Assembly (NCBI RefSeq): GCF_020515625.1
Contig: NZ_JAIWPJ010000001.1
Location: 620,001 to 684,000, forward strand
DNA length: 64,000 bases
From: Natrinema amylolyticum
GTDB lineage: Archaea > Halobacteriota > Halobacteria > Halobacteriales > Natrialbaceae
Direction of reading: 5' to 3'
The position numbers and the translations under genes were made by a program. The notes below the pieces were generated by a model that saw nothing but the letters and a program-made list of their open reading frames with translations, had not been told where the DNA came from and searched no databases. Shown one piece after another: positions 17,793 through 26,598 of the stretch (position 1 is its first letter; every line of letters begins with the position of its first letter).

Positions 17793-18167
17793 ATGGGACA
17801 GACTGACAGGGAAACCGTCGAAGACGTGATGTCAACGCCACTGGAAACGATTTCGGGCGACGCGACGGTGATGGAAGCCACGAAGCGGATGCGCGAGACG
17901 GACATCAACGCGTTGGTCGTTCGAACCTCGCCGCGGGCGATCATTAGCAGTACGGACGTGCTCGACGCCGTCGCCGACGGCCGAGACGTCACGGAGTTGG
18001 CGGTGTCCGACGTGATGACGACCGACGTCGAGACCGCCACCCCGGACCTCTACATGGAAGAGGTCGCCGCGATGATGACCACCTACGGCATCAAACACCT
18101 CCCGGTCGTCGACGACGACTACGTCGGGATGGTCTCCTCGACCGACGTCACCGCTCATCTCTCATAG
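17793..18167 (+). CDS. Two-CBS-domain protein
   Basis: A 124-residue protein built from two CBS motifs. The first begins VEDVMSTPLETISGDATVMEATKRMRETDINALVV and the second ELAVSDVMTTDVETATPDLYMEEVAAMMTTYGIKHLPVVDDDYVGMVSSTDV. Pairs of CBS motifs bind adenosine nucleotides such as ATP, AMP or S-adenosylmethionine and usually regulate a partner. There is no attached enzyme domain. It is divergent from grpE and precedes the helicase gene on the same strand by about 110 bases. Confidence 0.9.
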   Translation: MGQTDRETVEDVMSTPLETISGDATVMEATKRMRETDINALVVRTSPRAIISSTDVLDAVADGRDVTELAVSDVMTTDVETATPDLYMEEVAAMMTTYGIKHLPVVDDDYVGMVSSTDVTAHLS

Positions 18168-18278
18168 ATTCGAGCGGAGAGTCGGTTCGCGGTCCTCGAG
18201 CGAAATCCCACCTCGAGACCCTTCTCGAAGCCGGCGAACACCCGACAGTATTTGTACGTCCTGCCCCGACTGTGGCCC

Positions 18279-19730
18279 GTGACGCGGGCATCGAGCGACG
18301 ACGCGACCCCGATCGAACTCAGGTACGAGGACGGGACGATCCGAATCGACGGCCTCGGGGAGTCGTCGGTATCGCCGTCGGCGCTCCGGTCCTCGGTCCC
18401 CGCCCTCGAGGCCGACTCCCGAACGGACGGCTGGCGGGTTCCCGCCGGCAGCTACGCCGTCCTGCGGGCCGCTATAGCGGAGACGGCCGCCGCGGTCGAC
18501 GATCGCGTCCTCGACCTCGCGCCCCTTCCGGAACTCCGGTCGGCGTACGAACTCCGTGACTACCAGGCGACGGCGCTCGAGGCGTGGCTCGAAACGGATC
18601 GGTGGGCCGACGGCCCTGCCCTCGAGTCCGACTCCCGAACGGACGACTGGCGAGCGCCCGCCGGCGTCCTCGAACTGCCGACCGGTAGCGGGAAAACGGT
18701 CATCGCGCTGAAAGCGATCGAACGGCTCTCGGTGCCGACGCTCGTCGTCGTCCCGACGATCGACCTGCTCGAGCAGTGGCAGCGCGAACTCGAGCGCGAG
18801 TTCGATGTCCCGATCGGTCGCTTCGGCGGCGGAGAACAGCGCCTCGAGCCGATCACGATCTCGACGTACGACTCGGCGTACCTCAAAGCCGATTCCGTGG
18901 GCGACCGGTTCGGACTGGTCGTCTTCGACGAGGTCCACCACCTCGGCGGCGAGGGATATCGTGAGATCGCGCGGTTGCTCGCCGCGCCGGCGCGTCTCGG
19001 CCTGACCGCGACCTTCGAGCGGCCCGACGGCGCCCACGAGGTGATCAAGGAGATCGTCGGACCGCTGGTCCGCCGGGTCGACGTGGACGAGCTCGCGGGC
19101 GACCACCTCGCGAACTACGATGTCAAGCGGCTCGCGGTCTCGCTCACTCCCGAAGAGCGCGCAGAGTACGACCGAAACCAGGAAATCTTCGCGGACTACC
19201 TCGCGAAGTCGGGCATCGACATGCGCAGCGGCTCGGACTATCAGGAACTCGTCAAGCGATCCGGCAGCGATCCCGAGGCCCGCGAGGCGCTTCTCGCCCG
19301 CCAGCGCGCACGAGAGCTCATGCTCGGCAGCGAGAACAAGCTCTCGGCACTGGCGGGGATTCTCGACGAGCACCGCGGCGAGCGGACGATCATCTTTACG
19401 GCTCACAACGATCTCGCGTACGATGTCAGCGAGCGGTTTCTGATCCCGACGATCACCCACCAGACCGGTGCCGCGGAGCGACGGGAGATCTTGGAGCGCT
19501 TCCGCGAGGGGACCTACACCCGGATCGCGACCTCGAACGTGCTCGACGAGGGCGTCGACGTCCCCGACGCCAACGTCGCCGTCGTGCTCTCCGGCAGCGG
19601 CAGCGAACGCGAGTTCACCCAGCGACTCGGGCGAATCCTGCGGCCGAACGCCGACGGCGGGCGCGCGCTGCTCTACGAGGTGGTGAGCGAGGAGACCGGA
19701 GAGGAGCGCGTCGCCGATAGACGGCGGTAA
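18279..19730 (+). CDS. XPB/Rad25-like superfamily 2 DNA helicase
   Basis: A helicase of about 483 residues. Motifs in order: the Q-like YELRDYQATAL, Walker A LPTGSGKT at 133-140, Walker B VVFDEVHH, motif III LTATFER, and motif VI FTQRLGRILRPN. DEVHH and TATFER fit the archaeal XPB/Rad25 group, expected to act in DNA repair or transcription-linked remodelling. I chose the GTG at 18279; the upstream TTG at 18252 sits in a TATA-like TATTTGTA. A 16-residue segment occurs twice (42-57 and 114-129); the second copy sits just ahead of Walker A. The C-terminus ends in EERVADRRR. Confidence 0.85.
   Translation: MTRASSDDATPIELRYEDGTIRIDGLGESSVSPSALRSSVPALEADSRTDGWRVPAGSYAVLRAAIAETAAAVDDRVLDLAPLPELRSAYELRDYQATALEAWLETDRWADGPALESDSRTDDWRAPAGVLELPTGSGKTVIALKAIERLSVPTLVVVPTIDLLEQWQRELEREFDVPIGRFGGGEQRLEPITISTYDSAYLKADSVGDRFGLVVFDEVHHLGGEGYREIARLLAAPARLGLTATFERPDGAHEVIKEIVGPLVRRVDVDELAGDHLANYDVKRLAVSLTPEERAEYDRNQEIFADYLAKSGIDMRSGSDYQELVKRSGSDPEAREALLARQRARELMLGSENKLSALAGILDEHRGERTIIFTAHNDLAYDVSERFLIPTITHQTGAAERREILERFREGTYTRIATSNVLDEGVDVPDANVAVVLSGSGSEREFTQRLGRILRPNADGGRALLYEVVSEETGEERVADRRR
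18402..18449 (+). repeat. In-gene 48-base repeat, copy 1
   Basis: This copy encodes residues 42-57 of the helicase (ALEADSRTDGWRVPAG). It matches copy 2 at 18618-18665 at 43 of 48 positions. Confidence 0.85.
18618..18665 (+). repeat. In-gene 48-base repeat, copy 2
   Basis: This copy encodes residues 114-129 (ALESDSRTDDWRAPAG) immediately ahead of the Walker A strand. It lies exactly 216 bases (72 codons) after copy 1, so the reading frame is unaffected. Confidence 0.85.
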
Positions 19731-19844
19731 CGGCCCCGAACCGGCGTTGTTCGACAATCGAGAGCCAGTCGGCTGGCAGTTCGGACGGATTCGATCGATC
19801 GCTGCCGACGCAGGGCAATCGTCCTGTGGCCGGCCGCGGCGCTC

Positions 19845-20006
19845 TCAGTCCGAGACCGGCTGCATCTCGGCCTGGTCGGAGCGGGAGGCGACGTAGCGGG
19901 CGACTTCGACGTGAGAGTGGTTCTCGACGAGGTGATCCTCGAGCGTCCGGTCGAGCTCGAGCACGTCACAGCAGATCGGACACTCGACCGGCGGTTTGAA
20001 TGCCAT
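19845..20006 (-). CDS. C2H2-type zinc-finger mini-protein
   Basis: A 53-residue protein with a single finger: Cys9 and Cys12 (CPIC) before a short hairpin, then the helix with His27 and His32 or His34 (LEDHLVENHSH). The tail holds EVARYVASRSDQAEM. Single-finger mini-proteins of this kind are common in haloarchaea, mostly uncharacterised. The start is the ATG at 20004-20006 (MAFKPPVEC). A much longer in-frame reading to 20753 overlaps the UDG gene on the opposite strand and is not credible as coding. Confidence 0.72.
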   Translation of the reverse strand: MAFKPPVECPICCDVLELDRTLEDHLVENHSHVEVARYVASRSDQAEMQPVSD

Positions 20007-20213
20007 CTGTTCCTCACCCTCCGCCCGGTCGAGGGAAATCGATGCAGCATGCATATGCCCGCAGATACGCAGTCTCGTGTGGACCCGGACGGGTTCACAG
20101 CGTCGGTGTGATCGCCGCATTGTGAGCGCTCGCCAGCGAGACGTGTTCGTCGGACGAGACGGTGGAATACGCAGCGAAAAGGTGTTTCCTCGAGACGGTC
20201 GTAACCCCCCGCG

Positions 20214-20831
20214 ATGACAGACCAGCCGCCGACCGACTGGGAGTTCGAGACAGTGTTCGCGGACGCCCTCGAAGCGGTGCCGGACGACCAGTTCGACCCC
20301 GACCGATTCGTTCCGGGCGTCGGACCGCTGTCGGCGGACATCGTGCTCGTCGGTGAGGCCCCAGGCGAGCAGGAAGTCAATCAGGGCGAACCCTTCGTCG
20401 GACAGGCCGGGCAGCAACTGGATCGCGCGCTCGAGGCGATCGGCCACGAGCGGCGGGACCTGTACATCACCAACCTGGTCAAGGTTCGGCCGCCGGAGAA
20501 CCGCGATCCCCACGTCGACGAGATCGAGGCCTGGTGGCCGGTGCTCGAGGCCGAGATCGAGCGCGTCGATCCGACCGTGCTCGTCCCGATGGGGAGTTTC
20601 GCGACGGCCGAACTCCTCGATACCGACGAGACGATCACCGATCTGCACGGACGGGAGTTCGAGCGCGAGGTGCCACGCACCTCGGACTCCTCGAGCGGAG
20701 AGGGAGAGACTCCGCGAGAGCGCGACGAGCGGACCGTCGTGCCGGCGTTTCACCCGGCCGCGGCGCTGTACGATCGCAGCAAGGTCGACGCCGTCGAGTC
20801 GGACCTCCGGACCGCCCTCGAGTCGGCGTAG
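20214..20831 (+). CDS. Uracil-DNA glycosylase family 4-like, lacking all cysteines
   Basis: A 205-residue uracil-DNA glycosylase homologue that would remove uracil from DNA. Motif A is VGEAPGEQE (47-54), then GEPFVGQAGQQLD, then YITNLVKVRPPENRDP, and the second active-site motif is PAFHPAAAL near residue 180. Classical family 4 enzymes hold a 4Fe-4S cluster through four cysteines, one in the KCRPP sequence. Here that Cys is Val91 and the chain has no cysteine at all, so no cluster is possible. About 20 Ser/Glu/Arg-rich residues are inserted at 155-172. The start is the ATG at 20214. Confidence 0.87.
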   Translation: MTDQPPTDWEFETVFADALEAVPDDQFDPDRFVPGVGPLSADIVLVGEAPGEQEVNQGEPFVGQAGQQLDRALEAIGHERRDLYITNLVKVRPPENRDPHVDEIEAWWPVLEAEIERVDPTVLVPMGSFATAELLDTDETITDLHGREFEREVPRTSDSSSGEGETPRERDERTVVPAFHPAAALYDRSKVDAVESDLRTALESA

Positions 20832-20966
20832 TCCCCAAACGCCGGACCCGTCACTAGTGTGCTCTCAGATGTGACGGTTTCATCGCGACGACGATCGGCT
20901 CACGCGGTTCCCTCGAGAGATGGCGTTCGCACGTCGGCACTCGCGGCGGTAGCTCGATCCTCGGTG

Positions 20967-21221
20967 TTAGCCGTAGTGTTCCTCGAGGTAGTCGACGATG
21001 TCGTCGCTCTCGTAGAGCGCCTCCTGTCGATCGGTGTCGACCAGATACGGGATCTGATCCTGCCCGCCGAGTTCCGTCAGTTCCCCGTGGGTCTGTTCGT
21101 TGCGTACCTCGCCGCTGGCCAGCCGCGGGTTGTGGACGGTGTAGGAGACGCCGAGGTCGGTAAGCTTCTCTCGGACCTTCCCGCAGTGGGGGCAGCCTTC
21201 CGCCTGGTATAGTTCGAGCAT
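20967..21221 (-). CDS. Glutaredoxin-like protein
   Basis: An 84-residue thioredoxin-fold protein with the dithiol active site CPHC at residues 10-13, the cis-proline segment QIPYLVD near 57-63, and the closing YESDDIVDYLEEHYG typical of glutaredoxin and GST N-terminal domains. It should catalyse dithiol exchange; haloarchaea use gamma-glutamylcysteine rather than glutathione as the small thiol. The start at 21219-21221 (MLELYQAEG) is chosen because the family begins there; the longer frame overlaps the divergent DUF3006 gene. Confidence 0.87.
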   Translation of the reverse strand: MLELYQAEGCPHCGKVREKLTDLGVSYTVHNPRLASGEVRNEQTHGELTELGGQDQIPYLVDTDRQEALYESDDIVDYLEEHYG

Positions 21222-21326
21222 TCCGGGGACGACTCCACCAGCGGAACCCGTAAACGTTGGTGGGGAGCCTCCGGCCGCGGTCCACTGATTGATGGCGCTC
21301 CCGCACGTACGCTCCCCCGATGACCG

Positions 21327-21614
21327 ATGAGTGAAACCCACACCGCGGTTCTCGACCGCATCGTCGACGGGGAGACGGCGGTCCTCCTGCTCGAGGCGGA
21401 GGGAGACGTGATCGGCGAGCGGATCGTCGATGTCGAGACGCTGCCCGAAGACGGCCGACACGAAGGTGCCGTCTTCGAGGTGACCGTCGAGGAGGACGCC
21501 CTGCTCGAGACCACCTATCGCGAGGAGGTCGAACGCGACCGCCGGGAGTCAACGCGGGAGCGGTTCGATCGACTCTCGGAACGACTGTCCGACGTCGATC
21601 GGGACGAGGAGTAG
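21327..21614 (+). CDS. DUF3006-family protein
   Basis: A 95-residue protein. Its N-terminal half (AVLDRIVDGETAVLLLEAEGD, then LPEDGRHEGAVFEVTVEE) follows the pattern of DUF3006 (PF11213), a small beta-barrel found in bacteria and haloarchaea. The C-terminal third is a charged helix rich in Arg, Glu and Asp. The function is unknown. It is divergent from the glutaredoxin gene. The 295 bases downstream (to the carbonic anhydrase start) contain an AT-rich patch near 21770-21820 and no gene that I can support. Confidence 0.75.
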   Translation: MSETHTAVLDRIVDGETAVLLLEAEGDVIGERIVDVETLPEDGRHEGAVFEVTVEEDALLETTYREEVERDRRESTRERFDRLSERLSDVDRDEE

Positions 21615-21909
21615 GGCTCGAACGATCCGCCCGCGAAACGAAAGGTGGGTACCGAACCGGGGGACGGTTCGGGAGTGGGGGGATGACACGGCGGCGACTG
21701 GCGTCCGTCCGGACGGCAGTGTGCCGCCAGCACCACGTTTTCGGGGCCGGGCATTAGCCATAGTGCCAAATTGTGTTGGTTTTGGTAATTGATATGACCG
21801 AGTCCGTTCGCGCCGTAAATAACGCGTTCACCGAGACTCGAGCGAGTCCGATGCGACCGGCGTCGGTTCGATGGGTACCTTCAAGACGGTTCTCGAGACA
21901 GGAACGGCT

Positions 21910-22410
21910 ATGCTACGATCGTTTGACGGGACGGAACCGCAGGTAGCCGACTCCGCGTACGTCGACGAGGCCGCGGTCGTCATCGGCGACGTCGTCGTCG
22001 AGGCGGACGCCAGCGTCTGGCCGAACACGACCCTTCGCGGCGATCACGGAACGATCGTCGTCGGTGAGGGAGCCAACGTTCAGGATAACGCCGTCCTCCA
22101 CGAGGACGCCGAGCTCGCGCCGTACTCGACGGTCGGCCACAGCGCCATCGTCCACGACGCCACCGTCGCCGAGCGCGCGCTGGTCGGAATGAACGCGGTC
22201 GTCCTTGACGGCGCTCACGTCGGCGAGGGCGCGGTCGTCGCCGCCGGCAGCGTCGTCACCGAGGGCACCGAGATTCCCGACTCCACGCTCGTCGCCGGCG
22301 CGCCCGCGGAACCGAAGACGGAGATCGACGACCCCCACCTCGAGGCGACGGCCGACCGGTACGTCGAACTCTCGAGGGAGCACGCGGAGACGTCGGAGCG
22401 ACTCGACTGA
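21910..22410 (+). CDS. Gamma-class carbonic anhydrase family protein
   Basis: A 166-residue left-handed beta-helix protein made of hexapeptide repeats, of the gamma-carbonic anhydrase family. The three zinc-ligand histidines are present at His64 (NAVLHED), His77 (VGHSAI) and His82 (VHDA), with Arg43 and Asp45 in LRGDHG and ANVQDNAV as the usual trimer core. It lacks the long acidic loop of the Methanosarcina Cam prototype, so it is of the CamH-like short type; activity is uncertain. The start at 21910 (MLRSFDGTEP) is preferred to an upstream in-frame ATG at 21871. Confidence 0.9.
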   Translation: MLRSFDGTEPQVADSAYVDEAAVVIGDVVVEADASVWPNTTLRGDHGTIVVGEGANVQDNAVLHEDAELAPYSTVGHSAIVHDATVAERALVGMNAVVLDGAHVGEGAVVAAGSVVTEGTEIPDSTLVAGAPAEPKTEIDDPHLEATADRYVELSREHAETSERLD

Positions 22411-22428
22411 CGCCGGCCGGGGCCGACG

Positions 22429-23475
22429 TTAGCTCGCGCTCTCGTCGGCGGCGTCCGCACCGGAGACGACCTCGCGAACGTCGTCGACTCCCGCTCGGCG
22501 GACCACGGCTCGGACCGGATCCCGCGCGCCGACGAGGTTGTCCGAGTCGCCGTCGAGCACCAGCAGACGGGCCTCCCGTCCGGGCTCGACCAGGCCGTAC
22601 TCGAGGTCGGCGATCTCGGCGCCGTTCACCGTCGCCATCCGGAGGATCTCGGCGGCCGGCAGCTCCGAGAGCTTGGCGAGGAACTCCATCTCGCGGAACA
22701 TCGACGGCGAGTTCAACATCACGTTGTCCGTCCCGAGCGCGAGCGTCGTCCGCTCGTGCAGTTCCTCGTAGGGCGACAGTCCGACGTCGGTCACGAGGTT
22801 CGACCGCGGACAGACGACGATCGGGATCTCGCTGTCCGCGACCCGCTCCAGGTGGACCCGTTTCGGGTGGACCATGTGCACCAGAAAGTCCGGGTCGAGA
22901 TCCAGCGCCGGATTGATGTCGCTCTCGTCGACCTCGCCGGCGTGGATGCCGAACGGCTTGCCCGCCTCGGCGGTCGCCCTCCGCTCCCGATCGAAGTTGG
23001 CGTCGTTCGCGCCGCTCGCGCCGAACCCGTCGCCGGCGCGCATCGCGTCGACGGAGCCGCGAGCGAACGAGAGCGCGTCGATCGAGAGCTCACTCGCGGC
23101 GTCCTCGAGCATGTGGACGCCCTCGACGCCCCCCTCGCGGAAGTCCAGACAGGCGGCCGTCCCCGCCCGCTGCATGAATCGCAGCGACTGCTCCATCGCC
23201 GTTACGAGCTCGTCGCGGGAGGCGTCCCGGAGCAGCCGGTGTTTCAGGCCGTCCGGCGGCGCGACGAGTTCCTCGAGCGAGAGGCCGCCGCCGGCCTCCT
23301 TGGCGATCGAGTCGCCGATGTGGGTGTGAGCGTTGACGAACGCCGGCAGGATGATGTCGTCGCTCTCGACCGACGTTTCTTCGATACCCTCGATGCGGCC
23401 GTCATCGTCGATAACGACCCGTCCCTCGACGGGTTCGAACTCGCGGCCGCGGAGAATCGTTCCCGTTCGTTCCAT
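22429..23475 (-). CDS. Amidohydrolase-superfamily metal-dependent deaminase or hydrolase
   Basis: A 348-residue TIM-barrel hydrolase of the cytosine deaminase/chlorohydrolase type. The metal ligands are visible: His50 and His52 in FVNAHTHIGDS, the His/Glu in GIHAGEVDES, the His in LVHMVHPKRVHLE and the Asp in ALGTDNVML. The N-terminal beta-sandwich (RGREFEPVEGRVVIDDDGRI) is also there. Likely substrates are purine, pyrimidine or guanidino compounds; the exact one is not apparent. It ends just after the convergent carbonic anhydrase gene. Confidence 0.9.
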   Translation of the reverse strand: MERTGTILRGREFEPVEGRVVIDDDGRIEGIEETSVESDDIILPAFVNAHTHIGDSIAKEAGGGLSLEELVAPPDGLKHRLLRDASRDELVTAMEQSLRFMQRAGTAACLDFREGGVEGVHMLEDAASELSIDALSFARGSVDAMRAGDGFGASGANDANFDRERRATAEAGKPFGIHAGEVDESDINPALDLDPDFLVHMVHPKRVHLERVADSEIPIVVCPRSNLVTDVGLSPYEELHERTTLALGTDNVMLNSPSMFREMEFLAKLSELPAAEILRMATVNGAEIADLEYGLVEPGREARLLVLDGDSDNLVGARDPVRAVVRRAGVDDVREVVSGADAADESAS

Positions 23476-23537
23476 ACGGGTCAGTTCGCGGTCAGCGCCT
23501 TCAACCGTTCGGGGTGAGTTCGACGCCGGGCGAACAC

Positions 23538-23744
23538 TCAGTTCGAGTCGTCGATCTCGAGGGGTTCGTACAGCACGGCGATCAGTCCGGAGAGGGCGAG
23601 CAGCGAGAGTCCGGCGACGACGGCCGAATTGGACCAGCTGAGCGATTCGACCGTGAGGAATCCGCCTGCCCAGCCGACCAGTACCACGGCGACTGCAGTC
23701 GCTGCAACGAGCAAGATCGAGAGCCGACTCACAAATTTACTCAT
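23538..23744 (-). CDS. Small two-helix membrane protein
   Basis: A 68-residue protein with two hydrophobic helices, roughly 8-27 and 38-58, followed by the charged C-terminus EPLEIDDSN. The start at 23742-23744 (MSKFVSRLSI) sits directly on the first helix; a longer reading to 23906 adds Arg/Ser/Trp-rich residues with no support. The function is unknown. Confidence 0.65.
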   Translation of the reverse strand: MSKFVSRLSILLVAATAVAVVLVGWAGGFLTVESLSWSNSAVVAGLSLLALSGLIAVLYEPLEIDDSN

Positions 23745-23844
23745 CGCATAGTTCTCTCCACCCAGCGGGGATAAGGCGCGAGCCTGAATTGGCCACCTCG
23801 AGCGATTTATCCGGCTGAATCGGCCACTATAGCCCTGAAGGTCG

Positions 23845-25077
23845 CTATTCGACGAACTGATCCAGCGTCGCGTCCATCCCGTCCCGGACCTCACTGACCA
23901 GCGCACCGTCGATGTCCAGGCCGAGCACGTCCACTGCGGCCCGGCCGACTCGATCGCGCAGGTCGGTCGGCGAGTAGACGCCGAGCCGCCACTGGGAGTA
24001 CTGGGCCGCCCGCAGCGCCTCCACGAGCGGCGACTGTTGGCCCAATCGACGGATGTCGCCGTTGACCATCACGCGGGTCGTCGACTCCGTCATCGACGGG
24101 CGACTCGGCACGTCGAGGATGACGTGTGCCGGATCGACCCCCGCCCGATCGCTGATCTCGCGCTCGAACTCGCGGATCGTCTCGTGGTCCGCCTCGATGA
24201 TCCCGCCCGGCACGTCATCCATCTCGGCCCACACCGCCCGCTTGAACAGGTCCCGCTGGTCTAACCGCCGGGAGAACTCGCTCGTCTCCGCACACGAGCG
24301 CAGGGCCGCGATCAGATCGTGATCGTCCATCCGCTGGAGGGTCTCGGCGTCGAGATCCGTCTCGGAGACCTCGAGCAGCCGTTCGACCGCCCGGCGGAGC
24401 ATCGCCTTGCTGATCCGGGCGACGCTGTGGCTGTAGACGGTCGGGTTCATCAGCGCCCGCGCGACCAGCAGGCTCTCGGCGGTCTGGACGTTCCCCTCGT
24501 CGAGGACGAGTTCGCCGTCGGCGAAGGTGAGCTCTCGGACGAGCCGACCGTGATCGATCGTCCCGTAGGGGACCCCGGTGTGGTGGGCGTCGCGCACCAA
24601 GTAGTCCATCCGGTCCACGTCGAGTTCGCCCGAGACGAGCTGGCCGAACCGGCCCTCGCCGGCGACCAGATCCGCGACCGCTTCGGGCTCGAGGCCGTGG
24701 TCCCGCAGCACATCCCCGACGGCCCCGTCCGCGAGCAGGTCGTGGACGTCGTCGTGATAGCGCCCCGTTCGGCGGTAGGTCAGCGACTCGATGTTGTGGC
24801 TGAACGGGCCGTGGCCGACGTCGTGGAGGAGGGCCGCGGCGTGGATCCGTTCCGCCTGTTTTCCCCCAACGCTGAGGTGTTCGAGGGCTTCGCAGGCGAG
24901 GTGGTAGACGCCGAGGCTGTGCTCGAAGCGAGTGTGGTTGGCCGAGGGGTAGACGAGGGAGACGGTCCCGAGTTGACTGATACGCCGGAGTCGCTGTAGT
25001 TCAGGCGTATCGAGGAGGTCGCGAGCGACACCGTCGACCTGAATGTGGTCGTGGACGCTGTCCTTGATAATCTTCAT
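23845..25077 (-). CDS. HD-domain phosphohydrolase (SAMHD1/dGTPase-like)
   Basis: A 410-residue HD-superfamily hydrolase. The metal-binding residues are clear: the first His in NHTRFEHSLGVYHLA, the His-Asp pair in AALLHDVGHGPFSH, and the late Asp in DVDRMDYLVRDAHHTG. The opening IKDSVHDHIQVDGVARDLLDTPELQRLRRISQLG is highly typical of the archaeal and SAMHD1-type branch, which hydrolyses dNTPs. The substrate is inferred from the family. The start is the ATG at 25075-25077 (MKIIKDSVHD). It is divergent from the small gene at 25187. Confidence 0.92.
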   Translation of the reverse strand: MKIIKDSVHDHIQVDGVARDLLDTPELQRLRRISQLGTVSLVYPSANHTRFEHSLGVYHLACEALEHLSVGGKQAERIHAAALLHDVGHGPFSHNIESLTYRRTGRYHDDVHDLLADGAVGDVLRDHGLEPEAVADLVAGEGRFGQLVSGELDVDRMDYLVRDAHHTGVPYGTIDHGRLVRELTFADGELVLDEGNVQTAESLLVARALMNPTVYSHSVARISKAMLRRAVERLLEVSETDLDAETLQRMDDHDLIAALRSCAETSEFSRRLDQRDLFKRAVWAEMDDVPGGIIEADHETIREFEREISDRAGVDPAHVILDVPSRPSMTESTTRVMVNGDIRRLGQQSPLVEALRAAQYSQWRLGVYSPTDLRDRVGRAAVDVLGLDIDGALVSEVRDGMDATLDQFVE

Positions 25078-25186
25078 TGGTCGTTTTTGGGCCCGTTCGT
25101 ACAAAAACGGTCGTCCGAGACCGTATCGGAGTTGCGTATCCCGGCTGAACTACTACCGGGATCGCCGTGCTACGGTTCGAACTGTC

Positions 25187-25435
25187 ATGACCGATCTGAC
25201 GATTCCGGCGGACGCCGACGCGAATCAGGCGAAAGCGCTCGTCGAGGACCACATCGAAATCGGCGACATCGTCAAGGTTCGCGACGCAGAACGAACGGAG
25301 GATCACCAGATGGACGTCACCGGCGAAGTGACGGGGTTCGAATCCGACTATCTCGAGATCGACGGCAACCCGCCCGGCGAGGGCGGCGTCCGGTACGACG
25401 AAATTCAGACCGTCGGCCAGGTCGAGTCGTCGTAG
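25187..25435 (+). CDS. Small haloarchaeal beta-barrel-like protein of unknown function
   Basis: An 82-residue acidic protein with strand-rich segments: EIGDIVKVRDAE, VTGEVTGFESDYLEIDG and GGVRYDEIQTVGQ. This reads like a small beta-barrel similar to RNA-binding Sm or SH3-type folds, which is only an impression from the strand pattern. The start is the ATG at 25187 (MTDLTIPADAD). I do not recognise the family. Confidence 0.6.
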   Translation: MTDLTIPADADANQAKALVEDHIEIGDIVKVRDAERTEDHQMDVTGEVTGFESDYLEIDGNPPGEGGVRYDEIQTVGQVESS

Positions 25436-25504
25436 TCGATCGCGTCCCCTCGAACCGACACCGGTCGACCGTATCGGACGGTCGGCCGAGGGCGAGACGA
25501 TCGC

Positions 25505-26509
25505 TCACTCGTTGACGAGCAACAACTTTCCGCGGAAGTCCCCGTCCTCCCCGCGACGGTGTGCGGCCGCGGCCTCGTCGAAGGCGAAGCGGTCGTCGAT
25601 GTGCGGTTCGATGGCTCCGTCGTCGACGAGCGCCGCGATATCCGCGAGTTCCTCGCCGATTCGGTCCTGACGCTCGCCGAGTAGTACGGGGAGGATAACG
25701 AGCACGACGCCCAGCTCGAGCGAGTTCGCGTGCATGGGTCCGAGGCCCAGTTCCTGGGCCGCGCTCGACTCCGTCGTCACGACGGTGCCGTAGGGCCGGA
25801 CCGCCTCGAAGGCCGTCTCGAGGTGCTCGTCACCGATCGGATCGACGACGACGTCGAAGCCCTCGCCGCCGGCGTGCTCGTCGACGTACGTCTCGACGTC
25901 GGTTTCGGTGTAGTCGACGGTCGCGTCGGCACCGAGTCGCTCGGCGAGGTCGCGCTTCTCCTCGCTCGAGCCAGTCGCGGTGACGTCCGCGCCGAACCAG
26001 CGGGCGATCTGGACGGCGACGTGGCCCACCCCGCCGCTGCCGCCGTAGACGAGCACGTCGTCGCCGATGTCGACGGTCGTCTTGTCGGCGAGTAGCTCCC
26101 AGGCCGTGAGTGCGACGACCGGCAGCGCCGCGCTCTCCTCGAGCGGGATCGATTCCGGCGCGTGCGCGAACGTCCCCGCGTGGCCGACGACGTAGTCGGC
26201 GAGGCTTCCCTGCCGGCCCGCACCGCCGGGCATACCGTAGACCTCGTCGCCTTCCTCGAAGGCCTCGACGTTCTCCCCGACCGCGTCGACGACGCCCGAC
26301 ACGTCGCAGTGGAGGATCGCCGGGAGTTCCGGGGCGAAGTCGGGTAGTGCTCCCTGCCGGATCTTGTAATCCACGGGGTTGAGACTGGACGCAGCGACCG
26401 CGACGCGGATCTCGTCCGGGCCGGGCTCGGGGATCTCGCGGGTCGTCTCGGTGAAGACGTCCGGGTCGCCGTACTCCTCGATAACGTAGGCAGTCATCTC
26501 CGCAGGCAT
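25505..26509 (-). CDS. NADPH:quinone oxidoreductase, zinc-independent MDR family
   Basis: A 334-residue medium-chain reductase. The N-terminal catalytic domain carries SSLNPVDYKIRQG and ILHCDVSGVVDAVGENV; the nucleotide-binding domain has VLVYGGSGGVGHVAVQIARWFGADV, a variant of the AxxGxxG motif. The cysteines that bind structural zinc in alcohol dehydrogenases are missing, as expected for quinone reductases. It would reduce quinones or enones with NAD(P)H. The start could be the first Met or the fifth residue (MTAYVIEEYGDP), which matches the family better. Confidence 0.88.
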   Translation of the reverse strand: MPAEMTAYVIEEYGDPDVFTETTREIPEPGPDEIRVAVAASSLNPVDYKIRQGALPDFAPELPAILHCDVSGVVDAVGENVEAFEEGDEVYGMPGGAGRQGSLADYVVGHAGTFAHAPESIPLEESAALPVVALTAWELLADKTTVDIGDDVLVYGGSGGVGHVAVQIARWFGADVTATGSSEEKRDLAERLGADATVDYTETDVETYVDEHAGGEGFDVVVDPIGDEHLETAFEAVRPYGTVVTTESSAAQELGLGPMHANSLELGVVLVILPVLLGERQDRIGEELADIAALVDDGAIEPHIDDRFAFDEAAAAHRRGEDGDFRGKLLLVNE

Positions 26510-26598
26510 AGCGAGTCGTCGTTGGGTCGCCAGCCGGGAAAATTCGACGCCTCCGGCGATCGACGAGCGCGACCGGTTCGTCGCCGGGAGTCTCGCAG

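Noticed and set aside
19845-20753. A 302-residue minus-strand frame ending in the C2H2 mini-protein
   Set aside because: Nearly all of it is antisense to the UDG gene. Only the last 53 codons, from the ATG at 20006, look like a protein.
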